64,000 nt of DNA from Erythroxylum novogranatense (taxonomy: Eukaryota > Streptophyta > Magnoliopsida > Malpighiales > Erythroxylaceae): NCBI GenBank assembly GCA_029891385.1, contig CM057231.1, positions 66,914,990-66,978,989 on the forward strand, in the 5' to 3' direction. The notes below the pieces were generated by a model. It made no database searches. It was given only the letters and a program-made list of their open reading frames with translations, and was not told where the DNA came from. How positions within the stretch are numbered: position 1 is the first letter of the stretch; each line of letters starts with the position of its first letter. This document shows, one piece after another, positions 1 to 9,950 of this stretch. A program made the translations under genes and the position numbers.

Positions 1-10
1 GACATCTTCG

Positions 11-220
11 ATGAGGAAGGAAATCTATTCAGCCCACCAGGATTATGATGAGTCACTGTATGACTATTGGAACCGCTTCCAAGATCTTCTGTCCAGACAC
101 CCCTATCACCACATTCCTGATGAACAATTGGTGCAATATTTTTATGATGGGTTGAAGAGCCAGGAGAAGGGTATGTTAGATGCTGCATCTGGAGGATCCC
201 TGATTGACCTTACAACATTG
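11..220 (+). pseudogene. Athila gag, N-terminal part, cut by insertion
   Basis: This is the capsid-type region of a plant gypsy gag, with the motifs YDYWNRFQDLLSRHPYHH and YFYDGL seen in retrotransposon gag proteins. The reading frame stops making sense at position 221, where the LTR of a Copia derivative begins. It resumes in register at 5125 with EAWDLIKKMALNHQQYS. Removing the insertion and one copy of CATTG joins the two halves through Thr-Thr-Leu-Glu-Ala-Trp. The true start lies outside the window, so the first methionine here is not taken as the start. Confidence 0.85.
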
Positions 221-1219
221 TGTAAGCGATCTAGAAGGGGGGGTTGAATAGATCTTTAAAATTCTTTAAGAATTTCTACAAGAAAATCAGAAGTTAAAAC
301 ACACAAAAACAATTTAGATAAACTTAATTGAAAAGTGTAGGGAAGAAGATCAAACACTATTTTTATAGAGGTTCGGTGCTAAGACCTACGTCCTCTACCT
401 AAGCTCCCACTTAGGATTTTGGAAACCACTTTATTACACACTTTGTAGTTCAGTGTGAACTCTTACAATCCCGCTTGATTTTCGGCTCAAGCAACCTTTA
501 CAGATGATTTGTCTTCCGGCACAAATCCTACCAACAATACTTGATTTCCGGCTCAAGCTACCTCATACGTGACCTTTCACTAGTCACTTAATTTGTAAAA
601 GAAATAGGATAAAGAACTAAGAACAAGTGCTCAATACAAATGTAAACAAAGTAAGAATAATGATGAGCAATTTGGAGCAAGATAAGAGTATTTTAGCTTG
701 TAGAACTTGTGTCACCTCTTCATCAATCATCCACCCTTTATATAAGAAGAAATATAGCTGTTGGGACTTATTCTAGCCGTTGCTAGATTGAAATGACCGT
801 TCCTTAATAATCTCCCTTCCATTTTTGGCTAATTGGACCGTTGGAATTTATGTGTTGTACCCATAAGTCGACTTGTCGAGTTGTATAAGTCGATTTGTGA
901 TGTGACCATAAGTCGACTTGTCGAGTTGTATAAGTCGACTTGTGACAACATTTTACGTAAACTTGCATCTCCGCTCTTCTATAAGTCGACTTGTGATGTG
1001 TAAGTCGACTTGTGGTCCATGATAAGTCGACTTGTATGCTGTTAGTCGACTTGTGTTGACATATATTACTTGTATAGGAAACTTCCATCTTGATTTGTAC
1101 AATTCTTTCATTGAATATCAAACCCAAAATACCTGAAACAATTTCTTAACCAATTCTATACATTTTATTATTATCAAAACATAAGTGGAATTAATTTGTC
1201 AACCACTATTGGTCCAACA
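221..1219 (-). repeat. 3' LTR of gag-only Copia element
   Basis: This 999-bp LTR reads TGTTGGACC... to ...CGCTTACA on minus. A TATA box on minus lies at about 738-746 (TTATATAAA). Upstream of it, in U3 at 862-1050, sits an array of AAGTCGACTT palindromes. It is 46 bp longer than the 5' LTR, almost entirely from one extra array unit. Confidence 0.9.
862..1050. repeat. Palindrome array AAGTCGACTT in LTR U3
   Basis: Eight copies of a unit of the form TAAGTCGACTTG (one mutated to GTCGATTTG) lie in about 190 bp with irregular spacing. The core AAGTCGACTT is its own reverse complement and holds a SalI site. The array lies about 120-310 bp upstream of the minus-strand TATA box, where an enhancer would be expected. 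That role is inference. Confidence 0.85.
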
Positions 1220-1236
1220 ATCTCCCCCTTTTTTAT
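1220..1236 (-). promoter_or_regulatory. Polypurine tract of gag-only Copia element
   Basis: On minus the sequence just before the 3' LTR is AAAAAAGGGGGAGA. A run of purines in this place primes plus-strand DNA synthesis in LTR retrotransposons. Confidence 0.75.
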
Positions 1237-1330
1237 AATGACAAAATACTTAGAAATTGTTTAAGAAATGAAAACAAAGAACATTGATCAAGGTTTTTAT
1301 ACCTTGTCATTTTGGTTAGAAGTCTCCCCC

Positions 1331-1944
1331 TGTTGGACCCCACCCCCCACACCTGGGCTAATATTTCCCACCCAGCGTGTGTTTGCGGGTTATACCACGG
1401 CGGTGTTTGCGGGTTATACCGCTGCATCCAACTTAATCAAGATCTTGTCCTCTTTGGTCAAGGGTGAGGCCACGACTCAACCCTTGACCTCAAGGTTTTA
1501 TAGCTTCCACATGCTCGCCTCTTACCATTTGGCTAAATTAGCCAAATGGTGAAAGATTGAGTATCACCTCAGAGAATCAGTCAAGAAATCTTGATGGGTC
1601 AATAACAGTGGGGTCCAACATTGCGCGCTTTTAATGTTGGACCCCACCCCCACACTGGCTAATATTTCCCACCCAGCGTGTGTTTATGGTTATACCACGG
1701 CGGTGTTTGCGGGTTATACCGCTGCATCCAACTTAATCAAGATCTTGTCCTCTTTGGTCAAGGGTGAGGCCACGACTCAACCTCGACCTCAAGGTTTTAT
1801 AGCTTCCACATGCTCGCTCTTACCATTTGGCTAAGCGCTTTTAATGTTGGACCCACCCACACTGGCTAATATTTCCCACCGCCGTGGTATAACCCATGAA
1901 CACACGCCAAGTGGGAAATATTAGCCAGTGTGGGGGGTCCAACA
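1331..1944. repeat. Cluster of three TGTTGGACC foldback units
   Basis: Unit 1 (1331-1620) begins TGTTGGACCCC and ends GGGGTCCAACA. Unit 2 (1635 to about 1834) repeats the left two thirds of unit 1 and lacks the right end. Unit 3 (1845-1944) is a nearly complete foldback whose arms pair the stretch around CTGGCTAATATTTCCCAC with its inverse. GCGCTTTTAA precedes both unit 2 (1625-1634) and unit 3 (1835-1844). Flanks of the whole cluster are CCCCC and CCCTC, possibly a worn 5-bp target duplication. I cannot name the family. It is related to the insert at 14871-15065. Confidence 0.7.
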
Positions 1945-2551
1945 CCCTCAATCATTGAATTTAATAACTTTGTAAAACAAACTCCCCTTAATCAAGTGAC
2001 TAAAGAATATCAATTTCTTATTTTTCTCCCCTTTTGTCATAATCAAAACAACTAATACAAACCAACAAATATGAAATATGAAAATTATCGTAATCACATT
2101 AAATAGAGTAACAGGTCATCAAACACAAATAGTCTCAATTCAAACACACTCCCCTCAATCAAATGACGGAACTAAAGGATACCAATTATCAATTTCCAAT
2201 ATTACTCCCCTTTTGTCATAATTAAAACCAATATGAAAATGAAAATAGTGAATGCAGTCCATAAACAAACAAAACAACAAACACAAATAAAGGCAATAGT
2301 CATTACATGACAATCCAACAATGAATACAAATATTAGAAAGTCATAATAAGCACCATACTCTTGAAATAGCATAAGAATCTGTGTAGACATGAGTCGACT
2401 TGTTTACCTCCATAAGTCAACTTATCAACCTTCATTAGTCGACTTTGTTGTTGTCTCCACTTATATGCCTTGAACTTCCACTATCAATGTGCCAAGTGCT
2501 TGGTGGATTTTCATTCCTTGCTTGTACACTGCAATCGAAACATCTTTTCTT
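1945..2551. other. Non-coding interior of gag-only Copia element
   Basis: No supported reading frame. The segment is AT-rich and contains two similar stretches beginning AACACACTCCCC or AACAAACTCCCC and ending CCCCTTTTGTCATAAT (about 1975-2045 and 2140-2222). Two more palindrome-type motifs (AGTCGACTTG near 2394 and AGTCGACTTT near 2440) echo the LTR array. Confidence 0.6.
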
Positions 2552-3142
2552 TTATTGGTACTCAAGCCATCTTGGGTCCATTTTGTTAGTCATATAAACC
2601 ACATTAGGTGGTGTTGTACCTTTAATCACCCAAATTTTCTTAACTTTGATACATCTCCTAATAGTTTTACATGCAATTTCTATATGACCATCTTTCAAGC
2701 ATCTAGCACATTGAGCAACTTTTCCATCCTTGGTAAATTTGGAAATTAAAGAACAATCTCTATTATAAGGATCATATCCCAAACCATGTTTAGAAATAGA
2801 ATATCTTTGTAAAGACAACATCTCTTCAAACTTTGCATTTCCACCAGCAAATTTTCCAACCACATAAGAAAATTCCTTTCTAAGTCTATCAAGCTCACAA
2901 GTGAGACTTTCTTTATCAGCAAGACATGCAGAATGATCTTCCTTAGGACAATCTAAATCATCAATCTTCTCATGTAAAGCATTATTTTCAGCAACTAGTT
3001 CTCTTATTTTCTTTCTCAATTTTTTATTGATCTCAATAGCTTCTTCAAAATCAATTTGTAAAGCGTTAAAAGAATCTATAAGATCTTGATCAATGAAATG
3101 TACCTCATTTTCATCATCACTTGTTGAGAAGCTATTTGCCAT
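2552..3142 (-). pseudogene. Copia gag, C-terminal part
   Basis: The 196-residue frame starts in an acidic stretch (STSDDENEVHF), continues as a probable coiled coil rich in Glu and Lys (FEEAIEINKKLRKKIRELVAE), and ends with a degenerate zinc-knuckle region (ARCLKDGHIEIACK) and the motif KKIWVIKGTT. Long coiled-coil gag tails with an IWVPKG-like motif are typical of plant Copia gag. It lies downstream of the 3599-4165 frame on the same strand and is separated from it by stop codons, so both are parts of one gag gene. No protease follows. Confidence 0.75.
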
Positions 3143-3598
3143 AAGTGCTAGGTTGTTTTCATCATTGCTTTGAAATGCTTCCTCATCATCACTCCACGTG
3201 GCTATAAGGTTAGCTTTCTTTTTCCCTTTGTCATTTTTCTGGAGATTTGAATTTTTCTTTTCTTGATAGCCTTTAGACCTTCATTCTACAGTATACTTCT
3301 TCGTTTCTCCATTTCTTCCGCCACTTAATTCTTTTCTTCGATTTTTGAGAAGTCCCTTGAACTTCCTTAAATTTCTAGCGTACATAGCTATTTCTTCGTC
3401 TTCCTCGTCTTCATCTATTTCCTCATCACTTTCATCAACAAAAGAAGTGTTAGCTTTAAAAGCAATTGATTTTTATGACTTACCTCTACCTCCTCTTGAT
3501 TTGAGAATGATCTCATAGTTGATGAGTGATCCCACCAAGGCGTTGAATTCCAAGTGATTAAGATCCTTGGACTCCATAATAGCGGTGACTTGTGAATC
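3143..3598 (-). pseudogene. Copia gag, middle part with stops
   Basis: Minus-strand translation across this gap gives gag-like stretches such as LVGSLINYEIILKSRG and an acidic linker (DESDEEIDEDEEDEEIA), interrupted by stop codons near 3290 and 3470. It joins the N-terminal and C-terminal gag frames. I include it so that the gag is not read as two separate genes. Confidence 0.65.
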
Positions 3599-4165
3599 TC
3601 ATTCTTTCGGTAGAGAGCGAAGAATCTTCTTCACCTTCTCGCTATATGTCATGTGCTTTCCAAGATTTCCTAATTCATTGATAATTTCTGCAAAACGATC
3701 AAGCATATTGGAAATAGACTCACCTTCTTTCATGACAAACATTTCATAGTCATGGAGAAGCATGTTAATCTTTGTTTCCCGAACTTGGTTGGTTCCTTCA
3801 TGGGTGATGCGTAGTCTTTCCCACATTTCTTTGGCGCTGGTACACGAGTTAACTCGGTTTCTTTCCTCAACTGTGAGAGCGCAATAGATAAGCTTCATCG
3901 CTTTAGCGTTGATGTAGGCTTGCCTCCAGTCATTGTCATCGTATTCTAGCTCCGTTTTTAACTCACCATTTTCTTTTAACGGTGGTTGTGGACCGAAGAT
4001 AATTATCTTCCAATATTCTACTCCCTCGCTAATGATGTGGTACTTCATAGGATTTTTCCAAGAAGAATAATTAGTGCCATTAAATAAAGGAGGGCGATTA
4101 TTAGTATTACCTTCTTCCGCTAAGTTATTGTGTGCCATCCCCAGATACTTCTGCTCTGATACCAA
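3599..4165 (-). pseudogene. Copia gag, N-terminal part (UBN2/DUF4219-type)
   Basis: The 188-residue frame begins near the primer-binding site. It has the Copia gag signature PPLFNGTNYSSWKNPMKYHI near residues 25-45, then the region NRVNSCTSAKEMWERLRITHEGT and a segment RETKINMLLHDYEMFVMKEGESI. These match plant Copia gag domains (DUF4219 and UBN2), which form the virus-like particle. The first methionine overlaps the PBS side and the real start may be MAHNN, about ten residues later. The frame runs to KKILRSLPKE and continues after a shift. Confidence 0.85.
4153..4164 (-). promoter_or_regulatory. Primer-binding site, initiator tRNA-Met type
   Basis: TGGTATCAGAGC on minus, two bases inside the 5' LTR end, is the usual plant PBS complementary to the 3' end of initiator tRNA-Met. 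It fixes the element's direction. Confidence 0.85.
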
Positions 4166-4166
4166 T

Positions 4167-5119
4167 TGTAAGCGATCTAGAAGGGGGGGTTGAATAGATC
4201 TTTAAAATTCTTTAAGAATTTCTACAAGAAAATCAGAAGTTAAAACACACAAAAACAATTTAGATAAACTTAATTGAAAAGTGTAGGGAAGAAGATCAAA
4301 CACTGTTTTTATAGAGATTCGGTGCTAAGACCTACGTCCTCTACCTAAGCTCCCACTTAGGATTTTGGAAACCACTTTATTACACACTTTGTAGTTCAGT
4401 GTGAACTCTTACAATCTCGCTTAATTTCCGGCTCAAGCAACCTTTACAGATGATTTGTCTTCCGGCACAAATCCTACCAACAATACTTGATTTCTGGTCA
4501 AGCTACCTCACACGTGACCTTTCACTAGTCACTCAATTTGTAAAAGAAATAGGATAAAGATCTAAGAACAAGTGCTCAATACAAATGTAAACAAAGTAAG
4601 AATAATGATGAGCAATTTGGAGCAAGATAAGAGTATTTTGGCTTGTAGAACTTGTGTCACCTCTTCATCAATCATCCACCCTTTATATAAGAAGAAATAT
4701 AGCTGTTGGGACTTATTCTAGCCGTTGCTAGATTGAAATGACCGTTCCTTAATAATCTGCCTTCCATTTTTGGCTAATTGGACCGTTGGAATTTATGTGC
4801 TGTACCCATAAGTCGACTTGTCGAGTTGTATAAGTCGACTTGTGACAACATTTTACGTAAACTTGCATCTTCGCTCTTCTATAAGTCGACTTGTGATGTG
4901 TAAGTCGACTTGTGGTCCACAATAAGTCGACTTGTATGCTGTTAGTCGACTTGTGTTGACATATATTACTTGTATAGGAAACTTCCATCTTGATTTGTAC
5001 AATTCTTTCATTGAATATCAATCCCAAAATACCTGAAACAATTTCTTAACCAATTCTATACATTTTATTATTATCAAAACATAAGTGGAATTAATTTGTC
5101 AACCACCATTGGTCCAACA
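4167..5119 (-). repeat. 5' LTR of gag-only Copia element
   Basis: This 953-bp LTR has TG...CA ends. It is followed by CATTG at 5120-5124, the target duplication also present at 216-220. It has six AAGTCGACTT-type units (about 4807-4944), where the other LTR has eight. Confidence 0.9.
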
Positions 5120-5124
5120 CATTG

Positions 5125-6235
5125 GAAGCATGGGACTTGATCAAGAAGATGGCTTTAAACCATCAACAATACAGTGTAAGAGATCAAAGAGGAGTGCATG
5201 AGTTGGGAGCCTTGACGGCTCAAGCTAAAAGAATGGAAAGCCTTGAATCGAAAGTGGAGTCTTTGGAAAGTCGGATAACATCACAGCTGTCTTGCATCAC
5301 GGCCGAGCTAAAAAATTTGAATGTGCAACATTCTACTTCTTCAACAGAGCTTACCGTAGCTAGTTGTGAAAATTGTGGGTCGGTGATGCATATTTCGAGC
5401 GTTTGCCCCGGACGATATGAGGAAGTTTAGGCAATGTATCAAGGAAGACAGAATCAGAAGTGGGACCCATACTCCAACACATACATTGAAGGATGGAAAT
5501 CTAATCCTAGATTCAGTTGGAGGAATGAGGAGAGCAGGGCACAAAACAGATTTTCACAAGGGGGAGGAGCTGGTACTTCCACTAGCCGCCAATCAATCAA
5601 AGAAGCTCTAATAGTCCCCCAAAAGAAGACACCAATCAACTCCTTCACAGTATGATGACATTGATGAAGGAAGAGAGGGATTCTACTGCTAACCAGTTTA
5701 ATGCTATTGCTTCTCTTATTCAGCAGGATTCCTCAAAGATCGCCGCTAGATTCAATGCCTTGGAAAAGAGAATGGAACAATGGGAGACCAAGGCGAGAAC
5801 ATCAATTCCTATGTCACTCGGTTGTCCAACAACATGAGTGAAAATCGCAAAAGCAAGGGACCATTCCTTCCAATACCGTGATGAACCCAAGAGTTTGAAT
5901 GCCATTGCCCTCGTGGAGTGGGAAGCAAGTGAGGTTTAATCCTCAAGTAGATGAAGAGGCCTGTGATGAGGATATTGAGAGTGAGGCAGTACCTCCACCA
6001 AAGGAAATGATTAAGAGATCAGAAAGTGCGAGGGAAGAAGAGCTTTTGAGAGAGAAAAAACATGCTTCAAGGAACAAGGGAACTACTTCAGAGAGTTCCA
6101 ATGATCAAGCAGAAAGTGGAGAATCAAGCAAACAATCCAGCAAAGGTAAGGAGGTAAGTATTCAAGACCTTCCTTTTCCCAATTCATATTTGATGAGCAA
6201 GCACTTAAATGAAAAACAACATGAAAAATAAATCA
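5125..6235 (+). pseudogene. Athila gag, C-terminal part, several stops
   Basis: The gag resumes after the Copia insertion. In order I see a coiled coil (MESLESKVESLESR), a zinc knuckle CENCGSVMHISSVC (CX2CX4HX4C, about 5369-5410), a stop at 5428-5430, a linker DPYSNTYIEGWKSNPRFSW in another frame, a second coiled coil (NQFNAIASLIQQDSSKIAAR, about 5680-5760), and an acidic, Ser-rich tail (5899-6231). The tail ends in KHLNEKQHEK, a position close to the gag-protease junction in this lineage. Stops and frame changes at about 5430, 5655 and 5837 make it non-functional. The zinc knuckle binds genomic RNA in intact relatives. Confidence 0.8.
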
Positions 6236-6311
6236 TTGACTTGTTTGGGAAAGTTGAAGTGAATGTGCCTTTGCTAGATTTAGTGAAGAGAGTTCTGGCC
6301 TAGCAAAATAT

Positions 6312-7748
6312 TTGAAGGATTTGTGCACAGACAAGAGAAAATTTAGGCCGAATGAGAGAGTGCAAGTGAGCTCTAATGTGTCAGCCTTGTTTAAACCGCA
6401 GATACCTGTTAAATGTCAAGACCCTGGATCTTTTACCATCCCTTACATCTTAGGGAAAGTGACCATAGGAAGAGCTTTGTTAGATCTAGGGGCAGCTATA
6501 AATGTGATGCCTATGTCAGTTTATGAGGCCTTAGGAGTGAAGAGTATTAAGCCTACATCTGTTGTCCTCCAGTTGGCCGATAGATCATTTAGGCATCCAG
6601 TGGGTATCATCGAGGACATCTTGGTCAAGGTTAAGGGTTTAGTATTTCCTGCTGATTTTTATGTGCTTGATATGTCTTCTGAAGTTGTGCAGGATACTTC
6701 CTTAATTCTCGGACGACCCTTTTTGCAGACTGCGAGCACAATGATAAGCATGAAAGAAGGCAAGATCACCATGGAGGTTGGAGACCATAAGGTAAGTTTT
6801 AACATGTATGAGGCCATAAAGCACCCACATGAGGATTATTCACTTTTGGGTGTGAACATGATTGGTTTAGTTGAGGAAAATGCTTGCCAAACATATGAGT
6901 CACAAAAAGATTCTTTGGATACTGGATTACACTCACTTGATCTTGGAAAAGGGTTTTATGTTCATGTTTCAGAGAAGCAAGAAAGAGTATCCACGATCAC
7001 CTGCACGGAGCCAAGCTTAACACTAGAAGAAAGAGGGAGTGATCTCTTTTCTCTTGAACTTCATAAATTGACTCCTTCTGTTGTGAACCCTCTTGAGCTT
7101 GAGCTTAAACCCCTTCCTATAACCTTGAAGTATGCCTTTCTTGAGTCTAATGAGCGATTACCTGTAATAATTGCTAGTACATTGTCCCACATTGAGGAAG
7201 AGAGACTCATGAATGTTTTGAGGAAGCACAAGAGAGCTATAGCAGATATACTTGGAATTAGCCCAGCCATTTGCACACATAGGATTTTATTGAGTGAGGG
7301 GTCAAAATCGGTGAGACAACCTCAAAGAAGGCTTAACCCACTTATTTTAGATGTTGTGAAGAAGGAAATCACGAAGTTGTTGAGTGTAGGGATAATATAT
7401 CCCATTTCTGATAGTGAGTGGGTTAGTCCAATTCATGTAGTGCCTAAAAAGAGTGGAATAACAGTGGTCAAGAATGATAGGAATGAGCTTATTCCTACTA
7501 GGGTGCAAAATTCCTGGCGTGTGTGTATAGATTATAGAAGATTAAATGATGCCACACGGAAAGACCATTTCCTCTTCCCTTTATTGATCAAATGCTTGAA
7601 AGGCTTCATGGGTAAATCACATTATTATTTCTTGGATGGTTTTTCGGATACTTTCAGTACCCATTGCACCGGAGGACCGGACAAGACTACATTTACATGT
7701 CCTTTTGGCACCTTCGCTTATCGAAGGATGCCTTTTGGTTTAATGTAA
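6312..7748 (+). pseudogene. Athila pol: protease and start of reverse transcriptase
   Basis: The 478-residue frame holds an aspartic protease with active-site motif DLGAAINVMP (about residues 57-66) and the later ILGRPFL motif. A linker follows, then the reverse-transcriptase fingers with the start of the catalytic core: WVSPIHVVPKKSG, VCIDYRRLNDATRKDHF and TFTCPFGTFAYRRMPFGL. DLGA instead of DTGA is normal in this lineage. The frame ends at TAA 7746-7748 within the MPFGL...NAP block. A few extra bases there shift the frame, and the missing downstream part is found at 7774. Confidence 0.88.
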
Positions 7749-7773
7749 TGCTCCAGAACTTTCCAAATGTGTT

Positions 7774-9714
7774 ATGGCTGCCTTCCGTGAATTTTTAGAG
7801 GAATGTATGGAAGTATTTATGGATGATTTCACAGTTTATGGTGATTCTTTTGATGCTTGTTTGTCTAGCCTTGTAAGAGTTTTACAAAGATGCATAGAAA
7901 AGAATTTGAATTTGAATTTTAAGAAATGTCATTTCATGGTCAGTGAAGGTATCGTGCTTGGTCATTTGATTTCTAGCAAAGGAATTGAAGTGGATAAAGC
8001 TAAGATTGAGGTTATATCTTCCTTGCCTTACCCTACTTGTATTCATGACATACGTTCATTTTTGGGTCATGCAGGATTTTACAGGCGCTTCATAAAGGAT
8101 TTCAGCAAGATTGTGTTACCTCTCTCCAAGCTTCTACAAAAAGATGAAAAATTTGAATTCGATGATTCTTGCAAGAGTGCCTTCAATATGCTTAAATCAA
8201 AACTCATTTCTCCACCTATCCTAGTTGCTCCTGATTGGAATCTACCTTTTGAGCTTTCATGTGATGCATCTAATTGTGCTGTAGGGGCTATGCTGGGTCA
8301 ACGGGAGGAGAGGTTACCAAGAGTCATTGCATACGCCTCAAAGACACTGGATCCAGCTCAAATCAACTATACAACAACTGAAAAAGAGCTGTTTGCAGTA
8401 GTTTTTGCTTTGGAAAAATTTAGGCAATATCTTTTGAACTCACATGTTACCATTTTTACTGATCATGCAACTATTCGGTATCTCCTCAAGAAACCACAAT
8501 CCAAGCCTAGGTTGATCCGGTGGGCATTGCTGATCCAAAAATTTGATATCGAGATAAAGGATCGTGCGGGAGCAGCAAACCACGTAGCCGATCATTTGAG
8601 CAGGCTACCCAACAACACACAGGGAGTGGATTCTTCTGACCTTAACTATGATTCATTCCCTGATTCGGTCCTATGTGCTTCAATTGTTAAAGAACCTTGG
8701 TATGCACATATTGTTAACTATATAATGTCTGGACTCACTCCTCCTTTTATGTCTCAGGCACAAGCTCAGAAGTTTAAGAGTGAAGCTCGACATTACATTT
8801 GGGATGCCCCTCATCTGTGGAGAATGTGCAGTGACCAAGTGATCAGAAAATGTGTGCCTCATGAAGAGTATGATGATATAATTTCGGCTTGTCATTCAAT
8901 GGTTTGTGGTGGGCATTTCAGTGCAAGAAAAACATACAGGAAAATTCTTAAGTCTGGTTTCTATTGGCCTACCCTTTTTAGGGATTCATTTAACTTTTGT
9001 CGGTCATGTGATAAATGCCAACGTTTTGGGGGATTAGGGAAAAAACATGAAATGCCACAACAACCTCTCTTATTTTGTGAAATTTTCGATGTTTGGGGAA
9101 TTGATTTCATGGGACCATTTCCTCCATCTTTTGGATTTGTGTATATCCTTTTAGCTGTGGATTATGTGTCAAAATGGATAGAGGCCATCCCTACTAGAAA
9201 AGATGATGCTCAAGCCGTGTCTAAGTTTCTTAAGTCCAACATTTTTTGTCGATTTGGTATACCCAGAGCAGTGGTGAGTGATAGGGGAACCCATTTTTGT
9301 AATAGAGTCATTGATAACTTATTTTTGAAATTTGGGGTCACTCATAAAGTCTCGACTGCATATCACCCACAAGCCAATGGACAAGCTGAAGTTTCCAACA
9401 GAGAGGTGAAGCACATTTTGGAGAAAATAGTAAAGCCATCCAAGAAGGATTGGAGCCTTCGCCTCGAGGAAGCACTATGGGCGTATCGGACTGCTTATAA
9501 AACACCCATAGGTATGTCCCCTTACCGTTTGATCTATGGAAAGGCTTGCCATTTACCTGTGGAATTGGAGCATAAAGCATATTGGGCAATCAAACAATGC
9601 AATATGGACTTGGAATCTTCCGGAATGGAAAGGAAGTTGCAACTTCCAGAGCTTGAGGAATTAAGGTTAGAGGCATATGAGCATGCACGACTCTACAAAG
9701 AAAAGAAAAATTGA
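7774..9714 (+). pseudogene. Athila pol: reverse transcriptase, RNase H and integrase
   Basis: A long frame of 646 residues continues pol. It holds the catalytic box [13 protein letters not shown] (about residues 13-25), the connection motif [14 protein letters not shown], and RNase H with [30 protein letters not shown] and [11 protein letters not shown]. Integrase follows with its zinc-binding HHCC region (HSMVCGGHF ... [11 protein letters not shown]) and the catalytic core with all three acidic residues visible in [18 protein letters not shown] and [12 protein letters not shown]. The long uninterrupted frame shows that pol was under selection until recently. The start is a re-entry after a shift at about 7746-7760, not a real initiation site. 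Confidence 0.9.
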
Positions 9715-9950
9715 TGCATGACAAGATCATTAGGCGGAAAAGTTTCAAAGAAGGAGACAAAGTCCTATGATTCAAAGCTCGTTTCACTTTCAAACATGGG
9801 ACTTTCAATACTCGTTGGGAGGGACCGTACTTGGTCACGAAGGTACACAATTTTGGTATGGTAGAGCTTCTACATGAAAAATCTGGCACTCGACTAAAGG
9901 TGAATGGCCACCTTTTGAAGCTATATTATGAAAACCAAAAGCCACCATAA
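9711..9950 (+). pseudogene. Athila integrase C-terminal tail
   Basis: In the +1 frame relative to the main frame, the sequence continues as integrase tail from MHDKIIRRKSFKEGDKVL, with a stop at about 9768. The GPY/F-type motif RWEGPYLVTKV comes next, and the tail ends with GHLLKLYYENQKPP and TAA. A frameshift at about 9708-9714 and the internal TGA break it from the main frame. Confidence 0.75.

Larger units (their letters stand above)
221..5119 (-). mobile_element. Gag-only (TR-GAG-like) non-autonomous Copia retrotransposon
   Basis: A complete LTR element lies on the minus strand. It has two similar LTRs (4167-5119 as 5' LTR, 221-1219 as 3' LTR) with TG...CA ends and a perfect 5-bp target duplication CATTG at 216-220 and 5120-5124. 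Next to the 5' LTR is a primer-binding site matching initiator tRNA-Met (TGGTATCAGAGC on minus). Next to the 3' LTR is a purine tract (AAAAAAGGGGGAGA on minus). The interior holds Copia gag only. I find no protease, integrase, reverse transcriptase or RNase H. This matches the class called TR-GAG, which would have to borrow pol from a relative. The LTRs differ by roughly 2 percent by eye plus one 45-bp repeat unit, so the insertion is fairly recent. Confidence 0.9.

Noticed and set aside
804..1127. Minus frame of 107 residues with repeated HKSTY motif
   Set aside because: It is an LTR palindrome array read as protein. The frame crosses the TATA-upstream region and is not the gag frame.
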